Numbered from the stretch's first letter, positions 7,753-17,155 are shown. The stretch: DNA of 64,000 bases from JAHBXL01 sp964409775 (GCA_964409775.1 CAYPEI010000003.1:1-64000), one strand, 5' to 3'. Notes: generated from the letters alone by a model not told the origin. Numbers and translations are program-made.

Positions 7753-8391
7753 CTACGTACTCGCCAATGTCCGCGCAGTCCCGCACTCCGGGCACGTAAT
7801 CATCGCCGCATCGAGTTGATACCCGCACTTCAGGCAGCGGCCTTCGCGCTCGCGCTTCGCGAGTGTGCGGCGTCGCTTCGCGGCGAGCAGCAGCGGCGTG
7901 CCGAACACCACGATGGGGAGCCAGTAGGGGAGGTCAAAGGTGCGCGAGATCTGGCCGCTCCCGGCGGTCTCGCCGGTGCCCATGCCCAGGATGCGCCAGT
8001 CGGGCTGGCCGAACCTGAACCACGGGTTGCGCTCGGGGCGGATGGCGAACCGCGGAAAACTGCTCGTGCTCCAGCCGAGTTGTTCGGCGAACCGGTCCTT
8101 CTCGCCCTCACGCTCCATGATGCTGAGGTATGTGCCGCGGACGAGGCGGAACTGGTGCGGATAGGTTTGGAAGCTCCACGTCGTGAGCGTGTACTCCCAC
8201 GCGCCCATCCGGCCATCGGGGATGGCGTCGATGCGGACGAGCGTGCCGGTCTCGCGGATGATGGCGAAGCCGCGGAACTGGGAGAGGAGCCAGGCCGCGG
8301 CGACGAGCGCTGCGACGCCACCGTAAACAATGAAGGCTCCGCGGCGTACGCGGGCGAATCGGCGAGGCATCAGGGATGCGTGCACGCTCAC
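7753..8391 (-). CDS. membrane protein with C-terminal zinc ribbon
   Basis: A 212-residue protein. It has one transmembrane helix near residues 17-38, an extracytoplasmic middle of about 115 residues, and a second helix (LPIVVFGTPLLLAA). The cytoplasmic tail carries the zinc ribbon CLKCGYQLDAAMITCPECG. This architecture is common in planctomycete genomes and has no assigned function. It starts 12 bases after the serS stop on the same strand, so the two may be cotranscribed. A decayed relative seems to lie at 27735-28213. Confidence 0.65.
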   Translation of the reverse strand: MSVHASLMPRRFARVRRGAFIVYGGVAALVAAAWLLSQFRGFAIIRETGTLVRIDAIPDGRMGAWEYTLTTWSFQTYPHQFRLVRGTYLSIMEREGEKDRFAEQLGWSTSSFPRFAIRPERNPWFRFGQPDWRILGMGTGETAGSGQISRTFDLPYWLPIVVFGTPLLLAAKRRRTLAKREREGRCLKCGYQLDAAMITCPECGTARTLAST

Positions 8392-8403
8392 CGTCTCAAC
8401 CTC

Positions 8404-9837
8404 TTACCCAATCCTGCTCCTCCCGCCCATGTACGGGCGCAGCACCGGCGGCACCGTCACCGTCCCGTCCGCGTTCTGCCACATCTCCAGGATCGGGATC
8501 AGCAATCGCGGCGACGCCGCCACCGTGTTGTTCAGCGAGTGGCAGAACACCGTCGCGCCCTTGCCGCCCGCGCCGCCCTCGCGATACCGCATGTTCAGCC
8601 GCCTGCACTGGTAGTCGTACAGCCGCGAGGCCGAGTGCGTCTCGCCGAATGCGCCGCTCGGCACACCGTCCTTGCTCACTTCGCCGCGACCGGGCATCCA
8701 ACTCTCGATGTCGATCATGTCCGCGTTCTTCACGCCCAGGTCGCCCGTGCAGCATTGCAGCAGGCGATACGGCAGCGCGAGCCCCTGCAGCAGGCTCTCG
8801 ACATACCCGATCATCTTCGCGTGCCACCCGCGGCTCTCGGCCTCATCGGCCCTGCAGATGACCACCTGCTCCACCTTGTCGAACTGGTGGATGCGATACA
8901 GCCCCGCGGTGTCCTTGCCCGCCGCGCCCGCCTCGCGCCGGAAGCACGTGCTGACCGTCGTGTAGCGGATCGGCAACTGTGACTCGTCGAGGATCTCGTC
9001 CTGGTGGATGCCCATAAGGCCGACCTCGCCCGTGCCGGTGAGGAACTGGTCATACCCGCCGCCGCGCTTGGATTCCTCGATGTGGTACGCCTGCTCGCGC
9101 CCGGCGGGAAAGAACCCCGTGCCGACCATGCACTCTTCCTTCACCAGCACCGGCACGCTCATCGCCTTGAAGCCGTTGGTGAGCGTCATGAAGTCGAACG
9201 CGTACCGCAGCACGGCGTTGTGCAGCAGGAAGCCGTCCCCGGTCAGGACGTAGGACCTCGCCCCCGCCATCTTCACGCCGCGTTCGAAGTCCGCCAGGCC
9301 CAGGTCCCGGACAAGTTCCAGATGCGTTCTGGGCCGGAAGCCTCGGTTTTGCTCGTATGTCTTGTTGGTGTCAAAGCCCCACGGTCCCTCTTCCGCCTTC
9401 GCGGGGGGGTGCCACCGGCGGATCTCGATGTTGTCTTCGCTCCCCTTGCCCACGGGCACATCGGTATCCGGCGGAAGGGGGACGGACAGGAGGATGCTGT
9501 TGAGTTCCGGCTCGATCGCGGCGATCTGCGGCTCTAGGGCCTGGATCCGGTCCTTGAGGGCGGCGGGCTTGGCCTTGAGTCCTTCGAGTTCGCGCTCGAG
9601 GGCGGCCCTTTCATCGCCCTGGGCCTTCTTGATCGCCCCGGCGAGTTTGCCGATCTGCGGGCCAAGGTCCTTCTCGATCGTCCGCTGCTGGGCACGCAGG
9701 CTCTCCTGCTCAACCTGCAGCGCCCGCCGCTGGGCATCAAGCGCCAGCAGGCGGTCGATGTCCACGCGCATGCCCTTGAGTTCGGTGCCGCGGCGGTACT
9801 TGTCGGGGTTCTCTCTCAGGTCTCGCAGATCGATCAT
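8404..9837 (-). CDS. serS: serine--tRNA ligase
   Basis: A 477-residue class II aminoacyl-tRNA synthetase that charges tRNA-Ser with serine. Residues 1-110 or so form the N-terminal helical arm that contacts the long variable arm of tRNA-Ser (heptad-rich segment RALQVEQESLRAQQRTIEK). The catalytic core shows motif 2 (STCFRREAGAAGKD) and motif 3 (GAFGETHSASRLYDYQCRR). The length is somewhat above the usual 420-430, mainly through insertions in the core. The cognate tRNA-Ser(GGA) gene is at 36611. The ATG at 9837 starts the usual MIDLRDLRENP sequence. Confidence 0.97.
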   Translation of the reverse strand: MIDLRDLRENPDKYRRGTELKGMRVDIDRLLALDAQRRALQVEQESLRAQQRTIEKDLGPQIGKLAGAIKKAQGDERAALERELEGLKAKPAALKDRIQALEPQIAAIEPELNSILLSVPLPPDTDVPVGKGSEDNIEIRRWHPPAKAEEGPWGFDTNKTYEQNRGFRPRTHLELVRDLGLADFERGVKMAGARSYVLTGDGFLLHNAVLRYAFDFMTLTNGFKAMSVPVLVKEECMVGTGFFPAGREQAYHIEESKRGGGYDQFLTGTGEVGLMGIHQDEILDESQLPIRYTTVSTCFRREAGAAGKDTAGLYRIHQFDKVEQVVICRADEAESRGWHAKMIGYVESLLQGLALPYRLLQCCTGDLGVKNADMIDIESWMPGRGEVSKDGVPSGAFGETHSASRLYDYQCRRLNMRYREGGAGGKGATVFCHSLNNTVAASPRLLIPILEMWQNADGTVTVPPVLRPYMGGRSRIG

Positions 9838-10035
9838 GGGGGCGATGGTAGGAACTTGCGGTGGTGCGGAGGGATCGCGGCCGGGGCAGCCTGCTCCGGC
9901 GATCTGGGGGCGCCGGGGGTTCTCCGCCGATAACGGGAGGCTTGTACGATGATCCCTGGCGCGGCTTCGCTCCGACGGTCGGATCGGCCTTCGCGGCTCG
10001 GCCGGTTGTCGGCCACGCAGGATGCGGGATTCTTC

Positions 10036-11793
10036 ATGCCCCAGTTATTTCTCACATCCGCGGACGGCTCGGAGCGCGAGATCCCGCTCACGGCGACGCC
10101 GATCACCATCGGGCGTTCTCCCGAGAATGTCCTGGCGCTGAACGACACGCTTCTGTCGCGGTTTCACTGCGTCATCGAGCCCGCCCCCACGCGACCGCAC
10201 GGCGAGACCTTTGACGTCGACGAGTCGGGCGACACCGAGGCCGCCACCTGGCACCTCCGCGACCTGGGCTCGCGCAACGGCACGAAACTCAACGGTCAGA
10301 AGGTCACCGACTCGGTCGTCCGGCCCGGCGATGTCATCAAACTCGGCACGCACACCTTCATCGTGCAGGCCGAGGAGTCTCTGGCCGAGCGGCAGGCCGC
10401 CGCCCGGGCGGCCGCCGGGATCGAGGCGGAAGCGGCGCAACCAAGCGGCAAGAACGGCAAGGGCGCCGCCGGGCGTCCGAAGGCCGAAGCGGCGTGGGTG
10501 ATCGACCTCACCGAGTTGATCAACATGCTCCCGCCGCGGAACACGGGCACGGACGAGAAACTGGAACTGGTGGACGGTCGCGGGCGGGCCTCCGGCGCGC
10601 TGGCGAGCGAGGGCGAGGGCGCACGCGCGGTGCGGCTGCTGTTGCTGGGCGCCTCCAAGGCGCGGGCGACGGACATCCACATGGAGCCCAAGGGCGACTG
10701 CGTGCAGGTGCGCATGCGTGTCGACGGGCAGATGATCAGCGTGGTGCAGTTGCCCAACAACGTCGGCGACCTCGCCTTCGGCCTGATCAAGACCGCCTGC
10801 CAGATGCGGCCGACGGGACGCGAAGCGGTGCTCGACGGGCACTTCTCCACCAAGTTCCCGGCGACCGGGGGCGCGGGCGGCTCGCCGGCCCGCCGGGTCG
10901 ACTACCGCGTGAGTTTCACGCCCAGCGTCCACGGACAGAAACTCGTCATCCGCGTGCTGGACATGCGCGACTCGCCCCGAAGCCTCACCGAACTGGGGCT
11001 CCCGGCGTACATGTATGACCGCGTGCGAAAGGTCTGCGAGCAGGAAGCGGGAATGCTGCTGGTCTGCGGGCCCACCGGCTCGGGCAAGACCACGACGCTC
11101 TATAACGCCCTCCGGGTGATCGACCGGCAGACGCGCAACGTCATCACCATCGAGGACCCGGTCGAGTATCACCTCGAGAACGTCACGCAGATCCCCATCG
11201 ACGACAAGCAGGGCAACACCTTCGGCTCGCTCTTGCGGAGCGTGCTGCGGCAGGACCCCGACGTCATCCTCGTCGGCGAGGTCCGCGACGAGGAGACCGC
11301 GCGGACCGCCATGCAGGCCGCGATGACCGGGCACCTGGTGTTCTCCACCGTCCACGCCAAGGACACCATGAGCAGCGTCTTCCGCCTGCTCGACCTGAAG
11401 GTCGAGCCGTACCTGGTCGCCAACTCCCTGGAGTTGACGCTGGCCCAGCGTCTCGTGCGTGTGCTGTGCGACAACTGCAAGCGGGCGATCCGGGTGACCC
11501 CCGGCCAGGCCACCCGCATGGGCCGGTTCCTCGAGAACCAGACCGAGTTGTACACCGCCACGGGGTGCGCACAGTGCCTGCGCACCGGATACCGCGGCCG
11601 GCGGGCGATCTTCGAACTGCTCGACTTCTCCGACGAACTCAAGGACGTGATCATCAAGGAGCCCACCCTCGCCGCGATGAAACGCGTCATCGAGCAGGGC
11701 CTGTTCACCACCCTCGTGCAGTCGGGCTGGCAACTCGCCGCTCGCGGCGTGACCACCCTCGATGAGGTTGACCGGGTGGCCACGTCGCGTTGA
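10036..11793 (+). CDS. FHA domain - GspE/PilB-type secretion ATPase fusion
   Basis: A 585-residue protein. Residues 1-115 or so are an FHA domain (ITIGRSPENVLALND, LLSRFHC, DLGSRNGTKLNG), a phosphothreonine-binding fold. After an Ala-rich linker comes a type II/IV secretion ATPase with Walker A GPTGSGKTTTL, the Asp box IEDPVEYHLENV, Walker B-region LRQDPDVILVGEVRDEETA and the His box. It also has the CxxC...CxxC zinc module (CDNCK, CAQC) found in GspE and PilB. The usual N1/N2 domain of such ATPases is replaced by FHA. It powers pseudopilus or pilus assembly. No other pilus or secretion gene is adjacent. I chose ATG 10036 at the FHA boundary. Confidence 0.9.
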   Translation: MPQLFLTSADGSEREIPLTATPITIGRSPENVLALNDTLLSRFHCVIEPAPTRPHGETFDVDESGDTEAATWHLRDLGSRNGTKLNGQKVTDSVVRPGDVIKLGTHTFIVQAEESLAERQAAARAAAGIEAEAAQPSGKNGKGAAGRPKAEAAWVIDLTELINMLPPRNTGTDEKLELVDGRGRASGALASEGEGARAVRLLLLGASKARATDIHMEPKGDCVQVRMRVDGQMISVVQLPNNVGDLAFGLIKTACQMRPTGREAVLDGHFSTKFPATGGAGGSPARRVDYRVSFTPSVHGQKLVIRVLDMRDSPRSLTELGLPAYMYDRVRKVCEQEAGMLLVCGPTGSGKTTTLYNALRVIDRQTRNVITIEDPVEYHLENVTQIPIDDKQGNTFGSLLRSVLRQDPDVILVGEVRDEETARTAMQAAMTGHLVFSTVHAKDTMSSVFRLLDLKVEPYLVANSLELTLAQRLVRVLCDNCKRAIRVTPGQATRMGRFLENQTELYTATGCAQCLRTGYRGRRAIFELLDFSDELKDVIIKEPTLAAMKRVIEQGLFTTLVQSGWQLAARGVTTLDEVDRVATSR

Positions 11794-11924
11794 TCCCGCG
11801 CCCGGACGGCGGAGTGTCGAGCCGACCGCCCCGCCTGCCCGGATGAATGGCCGATCCGGGCTTCTGGCTCTGGATTCCCGGTTCGCGACTCCAAAAATCC
11901 ACGCTCCCCGACTACCCTTGGATA

Positions 11925-12899
11925 ATGACCACCCCGACCCACGCGCCCGGCCATGAAGCGGGCGAGATTGTCCTTCGTGAAGCCAAGATGCACCTGTACC
12001 GGCCGGGCGAGCCGTGCACGGCGCGGATCACGCGCTCGGAAGTCTGCACCTCTCCCAAAGCCGCGGGCTTCGTGCGCCACGTCGAGTTCGACGTGACCGG
12101 AACGCTGCTCGCCGGGAACGTGCTCCCCGGGCAGTCGATCGGCGTCCTCGCCCCCGGCCACGACGAGAAGGGCCGCCCGCACGCGGTCCGCCTCTACTCC
12201 GTCGCCTCGCCGTCCCGCGGCGAGGATGGCAAGGGCAACATCATCTCGACGACCGTCAAGCGCACCATCGACGAGCACTGGGAAACCCACAGGCTTTTCC
12301 TGGGCGTCGCCTCCAACTATCTCTGCGACCTGCAGGTCGGCGACGAGGTCCGGCTCTCGGGTCCCAACGGCAAGCGGTTCCTCCTCCCGGCCGACCCCGC
12401 GGCCCACGACTACCTGTTCTTTGCCACCGGTACCGGCATCGCCCCGTTCCGCGGCATGGTGATCGACCTGCTGGAATCCGGCGTGCAGAGCAAGGTCGTG
12501 CTGGTCATGGGCTCGCCCTACGCGACCGACCTGCTCTACGACAGCCTGTTCCGGCAACTCGAGGCCAGGCACCCGAACTTCACCTACCTGACCGCCGTCA
12601 GCAGGGAACGGCAGTCCGACGGGCACGAGCGGATGTACGTGCAGGACCGCCTCGTGTCGCACCGCGAGCAACTGGTGCCGATGCTCGCCGGCGACCGCGC
12701 GCTGGTGTATGTCTGCGGCATCGCCGGCATGGAACTGGGAATCCTGCAGCAGATGGCCCGCACCCTGCCGCCCGGCGCGCTCGAGCACTACCTGCACGCC
12801 GATGGAGCCACGCTGGCGGATGTCTCCAACTGGAACCGCAAGATGCTGCACAAGCAACTCAAACTGACCCGCCGGATGGTGCTTGAGGTCTACGCCTGA
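11925..12899 (+). CDS. ferredoxin--NADP+ reductase (plant/cyanobacterial-type fold)
   Basis: A 324-residue FAD enzyme that moves electrons between ferredoxin or flavodoxin and NADP(H). The FAD-binding motif appears as RLYSVASPSRGED (RxYS), and the NADP-binding domain as FATGTGIAPFRGM followed by LVMGSPY and VYVCGIAGMELG. It ends ...EVYA, close to the C-terminal aromatic residue that stacks on the flavin in this family. The ATG at 11925 has TACCCT six bases upstream (11913-11918) and no Shine-Dalgarno sequence. It is convergent with the NUDIX gene, with only three bases between the stops. Confidence 0.87.
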   Translation: MTTPTHAPGHEAGEIVLREAKMHLYRPGEPCTARITRSEVCTSPKAAGFVRHVEFDVTGTLLAGNVLPGQSIGVLAPGHDEKGRPHAVRLYSVASPSRGEDGKGNIISTTVKRTIDEHWETHRLFLGVASNYLCDLQVGDEVRLSGPNGKRFLLPADPAAHDYLFFATGTGIAPFRGMVIDLLESGVQSKVVLVMGSPYATDLLYDSLFRQLEARHPNFTYLTAVSRERQSDGHERMYVQDRLVSHREQLVPMLAGDRALVYVCGIAGMELGILQQMARTLPPGALEHYLHADGATLADVSNWNRKMLHKQLKLTRRMVLEVYA

Positions 12900-12902
12900 G
12901 GC

Positions 12903-13499
12903 TTACTCGGCGGACTGCTCCACCGCCCACGTCATCGACGGCTTCCCCGCCGCGTCGACGACCGAGCAGTCGATGTGCAGCGCAAAGAACCCCGGCCGCT
13001 TGCCCTCGTGCTCCCGGTCGTGCTTGCGGATCAGCGGCCAGATGATGCGGCGATCGGTCTCGGGCAGGGGGAGCGCGTCGATCTCCCGCGGATGGAACCA
13101 CTCCAGCGAGCCCTCGGGGATCGTGTGCGCGGGGACCTCCACCGGCCCGAGCACCCGGTAGTAGAACAGCAGCCAGTGCCCCTTGCCCTCAAAGGCCTTC
13201 TCGCTGATGATCGCGCCCAGGTGCAGCCGCTCGATCGGGATGTCGATCCCCGCCTCTTCGCGGATCTCGCGCCGGGCGCACTGGGCCGGGCTCTCGCCCG
13301 TGTGCATGTCCAGTTTCCCGCCGATCGGCGAGCACAACCCCTTGTTCGGCTCCCTCGTCCGACGCAACAGCAGGATCCGGCCGTCACGGTCGCGCAAGTC
13401 GCACAGGCACGCGAGTTTGTACGGCAAGGCCGCCGCCGCGCCCGGAGCCGCCGGAGGGACGGGAGTTGTTGGGTGACTGTGTGATGATGGTGAGGCCAT
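12903..13499 (-). CDS. NUDIX hydrolase
   Basis: A 198-residue hydrolase of a nucleoside-diphosphate-linked substrate. The Nudix box is readable as GGKLDMHTGES...REIREEAGI, with the catalytic REIREE core intact. Between the Gly and the first Glu it has two more residues than the canonical G-x5-E spacing. The start is set to the ATG at 13499; a Met five codons further upstream is possible. The N-terminal 30 residues are Ser/Pro/Ala-rich. The substrate cannot be told from sequence. The 'IGGKLD' context resembles ADP-ribose or dNTP hydrolases of this superfamily only loosely. Confidence 0.85.
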   Translation of the reverse strand: MASPSSHSHPTTPVPPAAPGAAAALPYKLACLCDLRDRDGRILLLRRTREPNKGLCSPIGGKLDMHTGESPAQCARREIREEAGIDIPIERLHLGAIISEKAFEGKGHWLLFYYRVLGPVEVPAHTIPEGSLEWFHPREIDALPLPETDRRIIWPLIRKHDREHEGKRPGFFALHIDCSVVDAAGKPSMTWAVEQSAE

Positions 13500-13590
13500 G
13501 CGCGGACGGAGCATAGACGCGCAGCGGAGTTTCGCGAGGTTGCCTGCCGCGGTTCACGCCGCGCGTCCGCTCGATCCGATACACCCGCCG

Positions 13591-15192
13591 ATGCCTACAA
13601 CTTCCGTGATGTCGACACAGGCCGGCCCTTCGTCCGCCGTGGCCGCACCGTCACCGGGGGTGACCGGTCGCGCTCCTTCTGCCGCCCGGGGCGGTGCGTG
13701 GTGGGATGGCTCGGCGGGCGTCTTCGATCCCGCTGCACGCAGCATCTTCTTGATCGGCATCGGCGGGTGCGGCATGAGCGGTCTGGCCCGGATGCTCCGT
13801 GGCCGGGGGGCCCTTGTCTCGGGTTCCGACGCGTACGCGTCCAACTTCACCGAAGCGCTCGCGGCCGAGGGCGTGACCGTCGCCCTCGACCAGTCCGGGC
13901 CGCTCCCCGAGGCCTGCGAACTCGTCATCGCCTCGGCCGCCATCAAGCCCGATCACCCGCAACTGCTCGAGGCCGACCGCCGGGGCATCCCGCACCTCAC
14001 CTATGCCGAGGCCCTGGGCCGCTGCATGCTCGGCCGCACCGGCATCTGCGTCGCCGGGACGCACGGCAAGAGCACCACGACCGCGATGCTCGGCTGCGTT
14101 CTCGCCGCGGCCGGGCTGGACCCGGGCGTGATCGTCGGCGCCAACTGCCCGCAACTCGCCTCCCTGGGTGGGAGCGGCGGCTTCCGTCTCGGCGCCGATT
14201 GCATTCCCGCCGGCACGCTCACGGGCACGCCGGGCCTGCTCGTCGTCGAAGCCTGCGAGTTCAACCGCAGTTTCCACAACTACCGCCCGCGGATCGCCGC
14301 GATCACCAGCGTCGAGGCGGACCACCTCGATATCTACGGCTCGCTGGACGAGGTCGTGAAGGCGTTCGCCGACTTCGCCAAACTGCTCCCCCCTAGGGGC
14401 AAGGACGGCCAGGGCGGCGTGCTGCTCATCGCCCACGAGTGCGCCCACCGCACCCGCCTGACGGCCGGCCTGCTCTGCGAGGTGCAGACCATCGGCTTTG
14501 CGCCCAGCGCGGACTGGAGCGTGCAGTACGATCCGCGCTCGCGCCGCACCGGCCTCGTGCGCAAGGGCGAGGGCCTTGTCGCCGCGTGGGTCACGCAGAT
14601 GCCCGGCGAGCACAACGCGATGAACGCCGCCACCGCCGCCGCGCTGGCCATCCTCGCCGGGGCCGATTCCGACTCCGTCGGCCGCACGCTCTCGGCCTTC
14701 ACAGGCCTCGAACGCCGGATGCAGTTGCTCGGCGAGCGCCACCTCCCCGCGCCCCGCGGCGGGACCGTCCGCGTCTACGACGATTACGGCCACCATCCCA
14801 CCGAGGTCGCCAGCACGCTCCGGGCGCTCCGCGATTACGAGCGGCCGCAGGACCGCGGGGGACGGCTCATCTGCGTGTTCCAGCCCCACCAGCACTCCCG
14901 AACCCGCTTCCTGCTCGACGAGTTCGCCACCGCCTTCGGCGAGGCGGACATGGTGATCGTCCCGCACATCTACTTCGTCCGCGACTCCGAGATCGAGAAG
15001 ACCCGCGTCTCCGCCGCCGACCTGGTGGACCGCCTCCGCCAGCGCGGCGTGCAGGCGATGCATCTCTATCCGTTCGAGGCGATCGTCGAGGCGCTCGAAG
15101 TCGTCTGCAAGCCCGAGGATGTGCTGGTCGTGATGGGCGCCGGACCGGTGGACAGCGTCGCCAAGGGCTTCCTGCGCGGAGGCACACGCTGA
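13591..15192 (+). CDS. murC: UDP-N-acetylmuramate--L-alanine ligase
   Basis: A 533-residue cytoplasmic ligase that adds L-alanine to UDP-MurNAc, the first step of the peptidoglycan stem peptide. It has the N-terminal UDP-binding glycine loop (LIGIGGCGMSGLARML), the ATP loop AGTHGKSTTTAMLG, the domain-3 motif YDDYGHHPTEV and VFQPHQHSRT. There is an extra N-terminal tail of about 45 residues and a Gly-rich insertion before VVEACEFNRSF. I chose ATG 13591 because TACACC lies 5 bases before it. The ATG at 13609 is an alternative. It is followed by murB after a single base, so translation is probably coupled. Confidence 0.95.
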   Translation: MPTTSVMSTQAGPSSAVAAPSPGVTGRAPSAARGGAWWDGSAGVFDPAARSIFLIGIGGCGMSGLARMLRGRGALVSGSDAYASNFTEALAAEGVTVALDQSGPLPEACELVIASAAIKPDHPQLLEADRRGIPHLTYAEALGRCMLGRTGICVAGTHGKSTTTAMLGCVLAAAGLDPGVIVGANCPQLASLGGSGGFRLGADCIPAGTLTGTPGLLVVEACEFNRSFHNYRPRIAAITSVEADHLDIYGSLDEVVKAFADFAKLLPPRGKDGQGGVLLIAHECAHRTRLTAGLLCEVQTIGFAPSADWSVQYDPRSRRTGLVRKGEGLVAAWVTQMPGEHNAMNAATAAALAILAGADSDSVGRTLSAFTGLERRMQLLGERHLPAPRGGTVRVYDDYGHHPTEVASTLRALRDYERPQDRGGRLICVFQPHQHSRTRFLLDEFATAFGEADMVIVPHIYFVRDSEIEKTRVSAADLVDRLRQRGVQAMHLYPFEAIVEALEVVCKPEDVLVVMGAGPVDSVAKGFLRGGTR

Positions 15193-15193
15193 C

Positions 15194-16108
15194 ATGACCG
15201 CCCTCGCCGACGCCATGCAGATCGAGTACAACGCCGAGATCCCCACCTGGTTCGGCGTGGGCGGACGCGCCGATCGACTCGTGCGCCCGCGGACCGTCGC
15301 CGAACTCAGGCGGTGCATCGAACTCGACCCCGCGCTCCGCATCCTGGGCGACGGAGCCAACCTCCTCGTCGACGACGATGGGGTTGTCGAACTGGTCGTC
15401 GCCATGACCGAACGCGAGTTGTGCAGGACCGACTTCGACGCCCCCGGCGGACTGGTGAACGTGATGGCCGGGGCGAACCTGCCCCGCCTCATCCTCGAAG
15501 CCTGCCGGCGCGGCCGCTCCGGGCTCGAAGGTCTCGGCGGCATCCCCGCGACAGTGGGGGGCGCGGCCCGCATGAACGCCGGAGGCGCTTTCGGCGAGTT
15601 CGGCAACGCTGTGCGCGCGGTGCACGCCCTCGATCGCGCGGGCCGCGAAGTCACGCTCACGCGCGAGCAGGCGGGCTTCGACTATCGCCGCTCCAATCTC
15701 GCCGGGCTCATCATCGTCTCGGTCGACCTGGAGTTGGGCGAGGACGATCCCAGGAAACTCCGCGACCGGCTGAAGGAAGTGATGGAGTACAAGAAGCGCT
15801 CCCAGCCCATGTCCGAACGCTCCGCCGGCTGCGTGTTCAAGAACCCCACGCTCGCCGCGGACCTCCGCGACATCGGCCCCGCCGGGCAGCGCGTCTCCGC
15901 CGGAATGCTCATCGACCGCGCAGGCTGCAAGGGGCTGGGGATCGGCGGCGCGGCCGTGAGCGCCCGCCACGCGAACTTCATCGTCACCAGCGACGGCGCC
16001 GGCGCACGCGATGTCATCGAACTTGTCGACGAAGTGAAGAAACGCGTGCTCGATGCGTTCGGTGTCGAACTCGAGCCGGAGGTTGTTGTATGGAGGCGAG
16101 ACCAGTGA
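15194..16108 (+). CDS. murB: UDP-N-acetylenolpyruvoylglucosamine reductase
   Basis: A 304-residue FAD enzyme that reduces UDP-GlcNAc-enolpyruvate to UDP-MurNAc. Visible motifs are the FAD-binding LRILGDGANLLVDDDG, GLEGLGGIPATVGGAARMNAG (shown in part) and SAGCVFKNP. The last normally holds the catalytic proton-donor serine. Here the position is cysteine, a substitution known in some MurB lineages. The compact size fits type IIb MurB, which lacks the extra tyrosine loop of E. coli MurB. The ATG is one base after the murC stop, and the stop overlaps the ddl start (GTGA). Confidence 0.95.
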   Translation: MTALADAMQIEYNAEIPTWFGVGGRADRLVRPRTVAELRRCIELDPALRILGDGANLLVDDDGVVELVVAMTERELCRTDFDAPGGLVNVMAGANLPRLILEACRRGRSGLEGLGGIPATVGGAARMNAGGAFGEFGNAVRAVHALDRAGREVTLTREQAGFDYRRSNLAGLIIVSVDLELGEDDPRKLRDRLKEVMEYKKRSQPMSERSAGCVFKNPTLAADLRDIGPAGQRVSAGMLIDRAGCKGLGIGGAAVSARHANFIVTSDGAGARDVIELVDEVKKRVLDAFGVELEPEVVVWRRDQ

Positions 16109-17118
16109 CCAACCCCGGTTCCTCCGACGCTCCGCGCCCCTCCGTGCTCGTCCTCGGCGGCGGGCCCGACGCCGAACGCGATGTCTCGCTCAACTCCGCA
16201 CGGGCGATCGCCGAGGCGCTGCTCGCGGCCGGTCATGCCGTCGAGCGCCGCACCATCGAACGCGTCACCGCCGACGAACTCGCCCGGATGCCCGGCCAGG
16301 TCATCTTCCCCGCGCTCCACGGCGGATGGGGCGAGGGCGGGCCCCTGCAGGACATCCTCGAATCCGATGGCCGTCCCTTTGTCGGTTCCACCTCCCTGCC
16401 CGCCCGGCGCGCGATGGACAAGATCGCCACGAAGTTGACCGCGCTCGAACTCGGAATCCCAACCCCCCCGGCGCACATCCTCGACTGGCGCGACCACGTC
16501 TGCCCGATGCAACTGCCCGTCGTTGTCAAGCCTGTCCACGAGGGCTCGACCATCGGCCTGTACCTCTGCCGGACGCCCGAGGAATGGACCGCCGCACGCG
16601 CGGCGGTCGCCGAAGAGGCCGCCCAGGGCGAACTCCGATCCTACATGATCGAGCCCATGATCGGGGCCCAGTCGGGCTCGCGCACCGCGCGCGGACGCGA
16701 ACTCACCGTCGGCCTGCTCGACGGCCGTGCCCTGCCCGTCATCGAGATCATCCCCGCCGACGGTCTGTACGACTACGAGGCCAAGTACACCCGCGACGAC
16801 ACCACTTACCTCGTCGATCCGCAACTGCCCGCCGGCGTCACCGAGCGCATCAAGGAGCAGACGGCCCGGGTCGCGCGGGCGCTCGGCGTCCGGCACATCG
16901 CCCGGACCGACTTCATCCTCGACTCCTCCGGCACCGCGTGGTTCCTCGAGATCAACACCATGCCCGGCTTCACCGATCACTCGCTGGTGCCCAAGGCCGC
17001 CCGGCACGCGGGCATCGGCATGCCCGAACTCTGCTCCACGCTCATCCGGCTGGCCGTGCGCGACCACGCCCGGCTCACGCCCGGCGATGTCCCGGCCCGC
17101 GCCGGCGCCCGAGCCTGA
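16105..17118 (+). CDS. ddl: D-alanine--D-alanine ligase
   Basis: A 337-residue ATP-grasp ligase that makes D-Ala-D-Ala for peptidoglycan. Motifs: LGGGPDAERDVSLNSA at the N-terminus, FPALHGGWGEGG (substrate loop), VVVKPVHEGSTIG (ATP-grasp lysine and serine loop), YEAKYTRDDTTYL (omega loop) and WFLEINTMPGFTDHSLVP (Mg-binding Glu/Asn). The GTG at 16105 overlaps the murB TGA by four bases and has GGAGG at 16092-16096. An in-frame ATG at 16090 is less likely because the ribosome site would then lie inside the gene. The much longer open frame upstream is a shadow of murB. Confidence 0.96.
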   Translation: MTNPGSSDAPRPSVLVLGGGPDAERDVSLNSARAIAEALLAAGHAVERRTIERVTADELARMPGQVIFPALHGGWGEGGPLQDILESDGRPFVGSTSLPARRAMDKIATKLTALELGIPTPPAHILDWRDHVCPMQLPVVVKPVHEGSTIGLYLCRTPEEWTAARAAVAEEAAQGELRSYMIEPMIGAQSGSRTARGRELTVGLLDGRALPVIEIIPADGLYDYEAKYTRDDTTYLVDPQLPAGVTERIKEQTARVARALGVRHIARTDFILDSSGTAWFLEINTMPGFTDHSLVPKAARHAGIGMPELCSTLIRLAVRDHARLTPGDVPARAGARA

Positions 17119-17155
17119 TCCGCTTCCCCTCACCGTGACCAAGGACGGTCCAACG

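Noticed and set aside
10045..12857. Two long minus-strand frames opposite the secretion ATPase and the reductase
   Set aside because: They are shadows. Their products show no domain, while the plus strand has Walker and flavin motifs.
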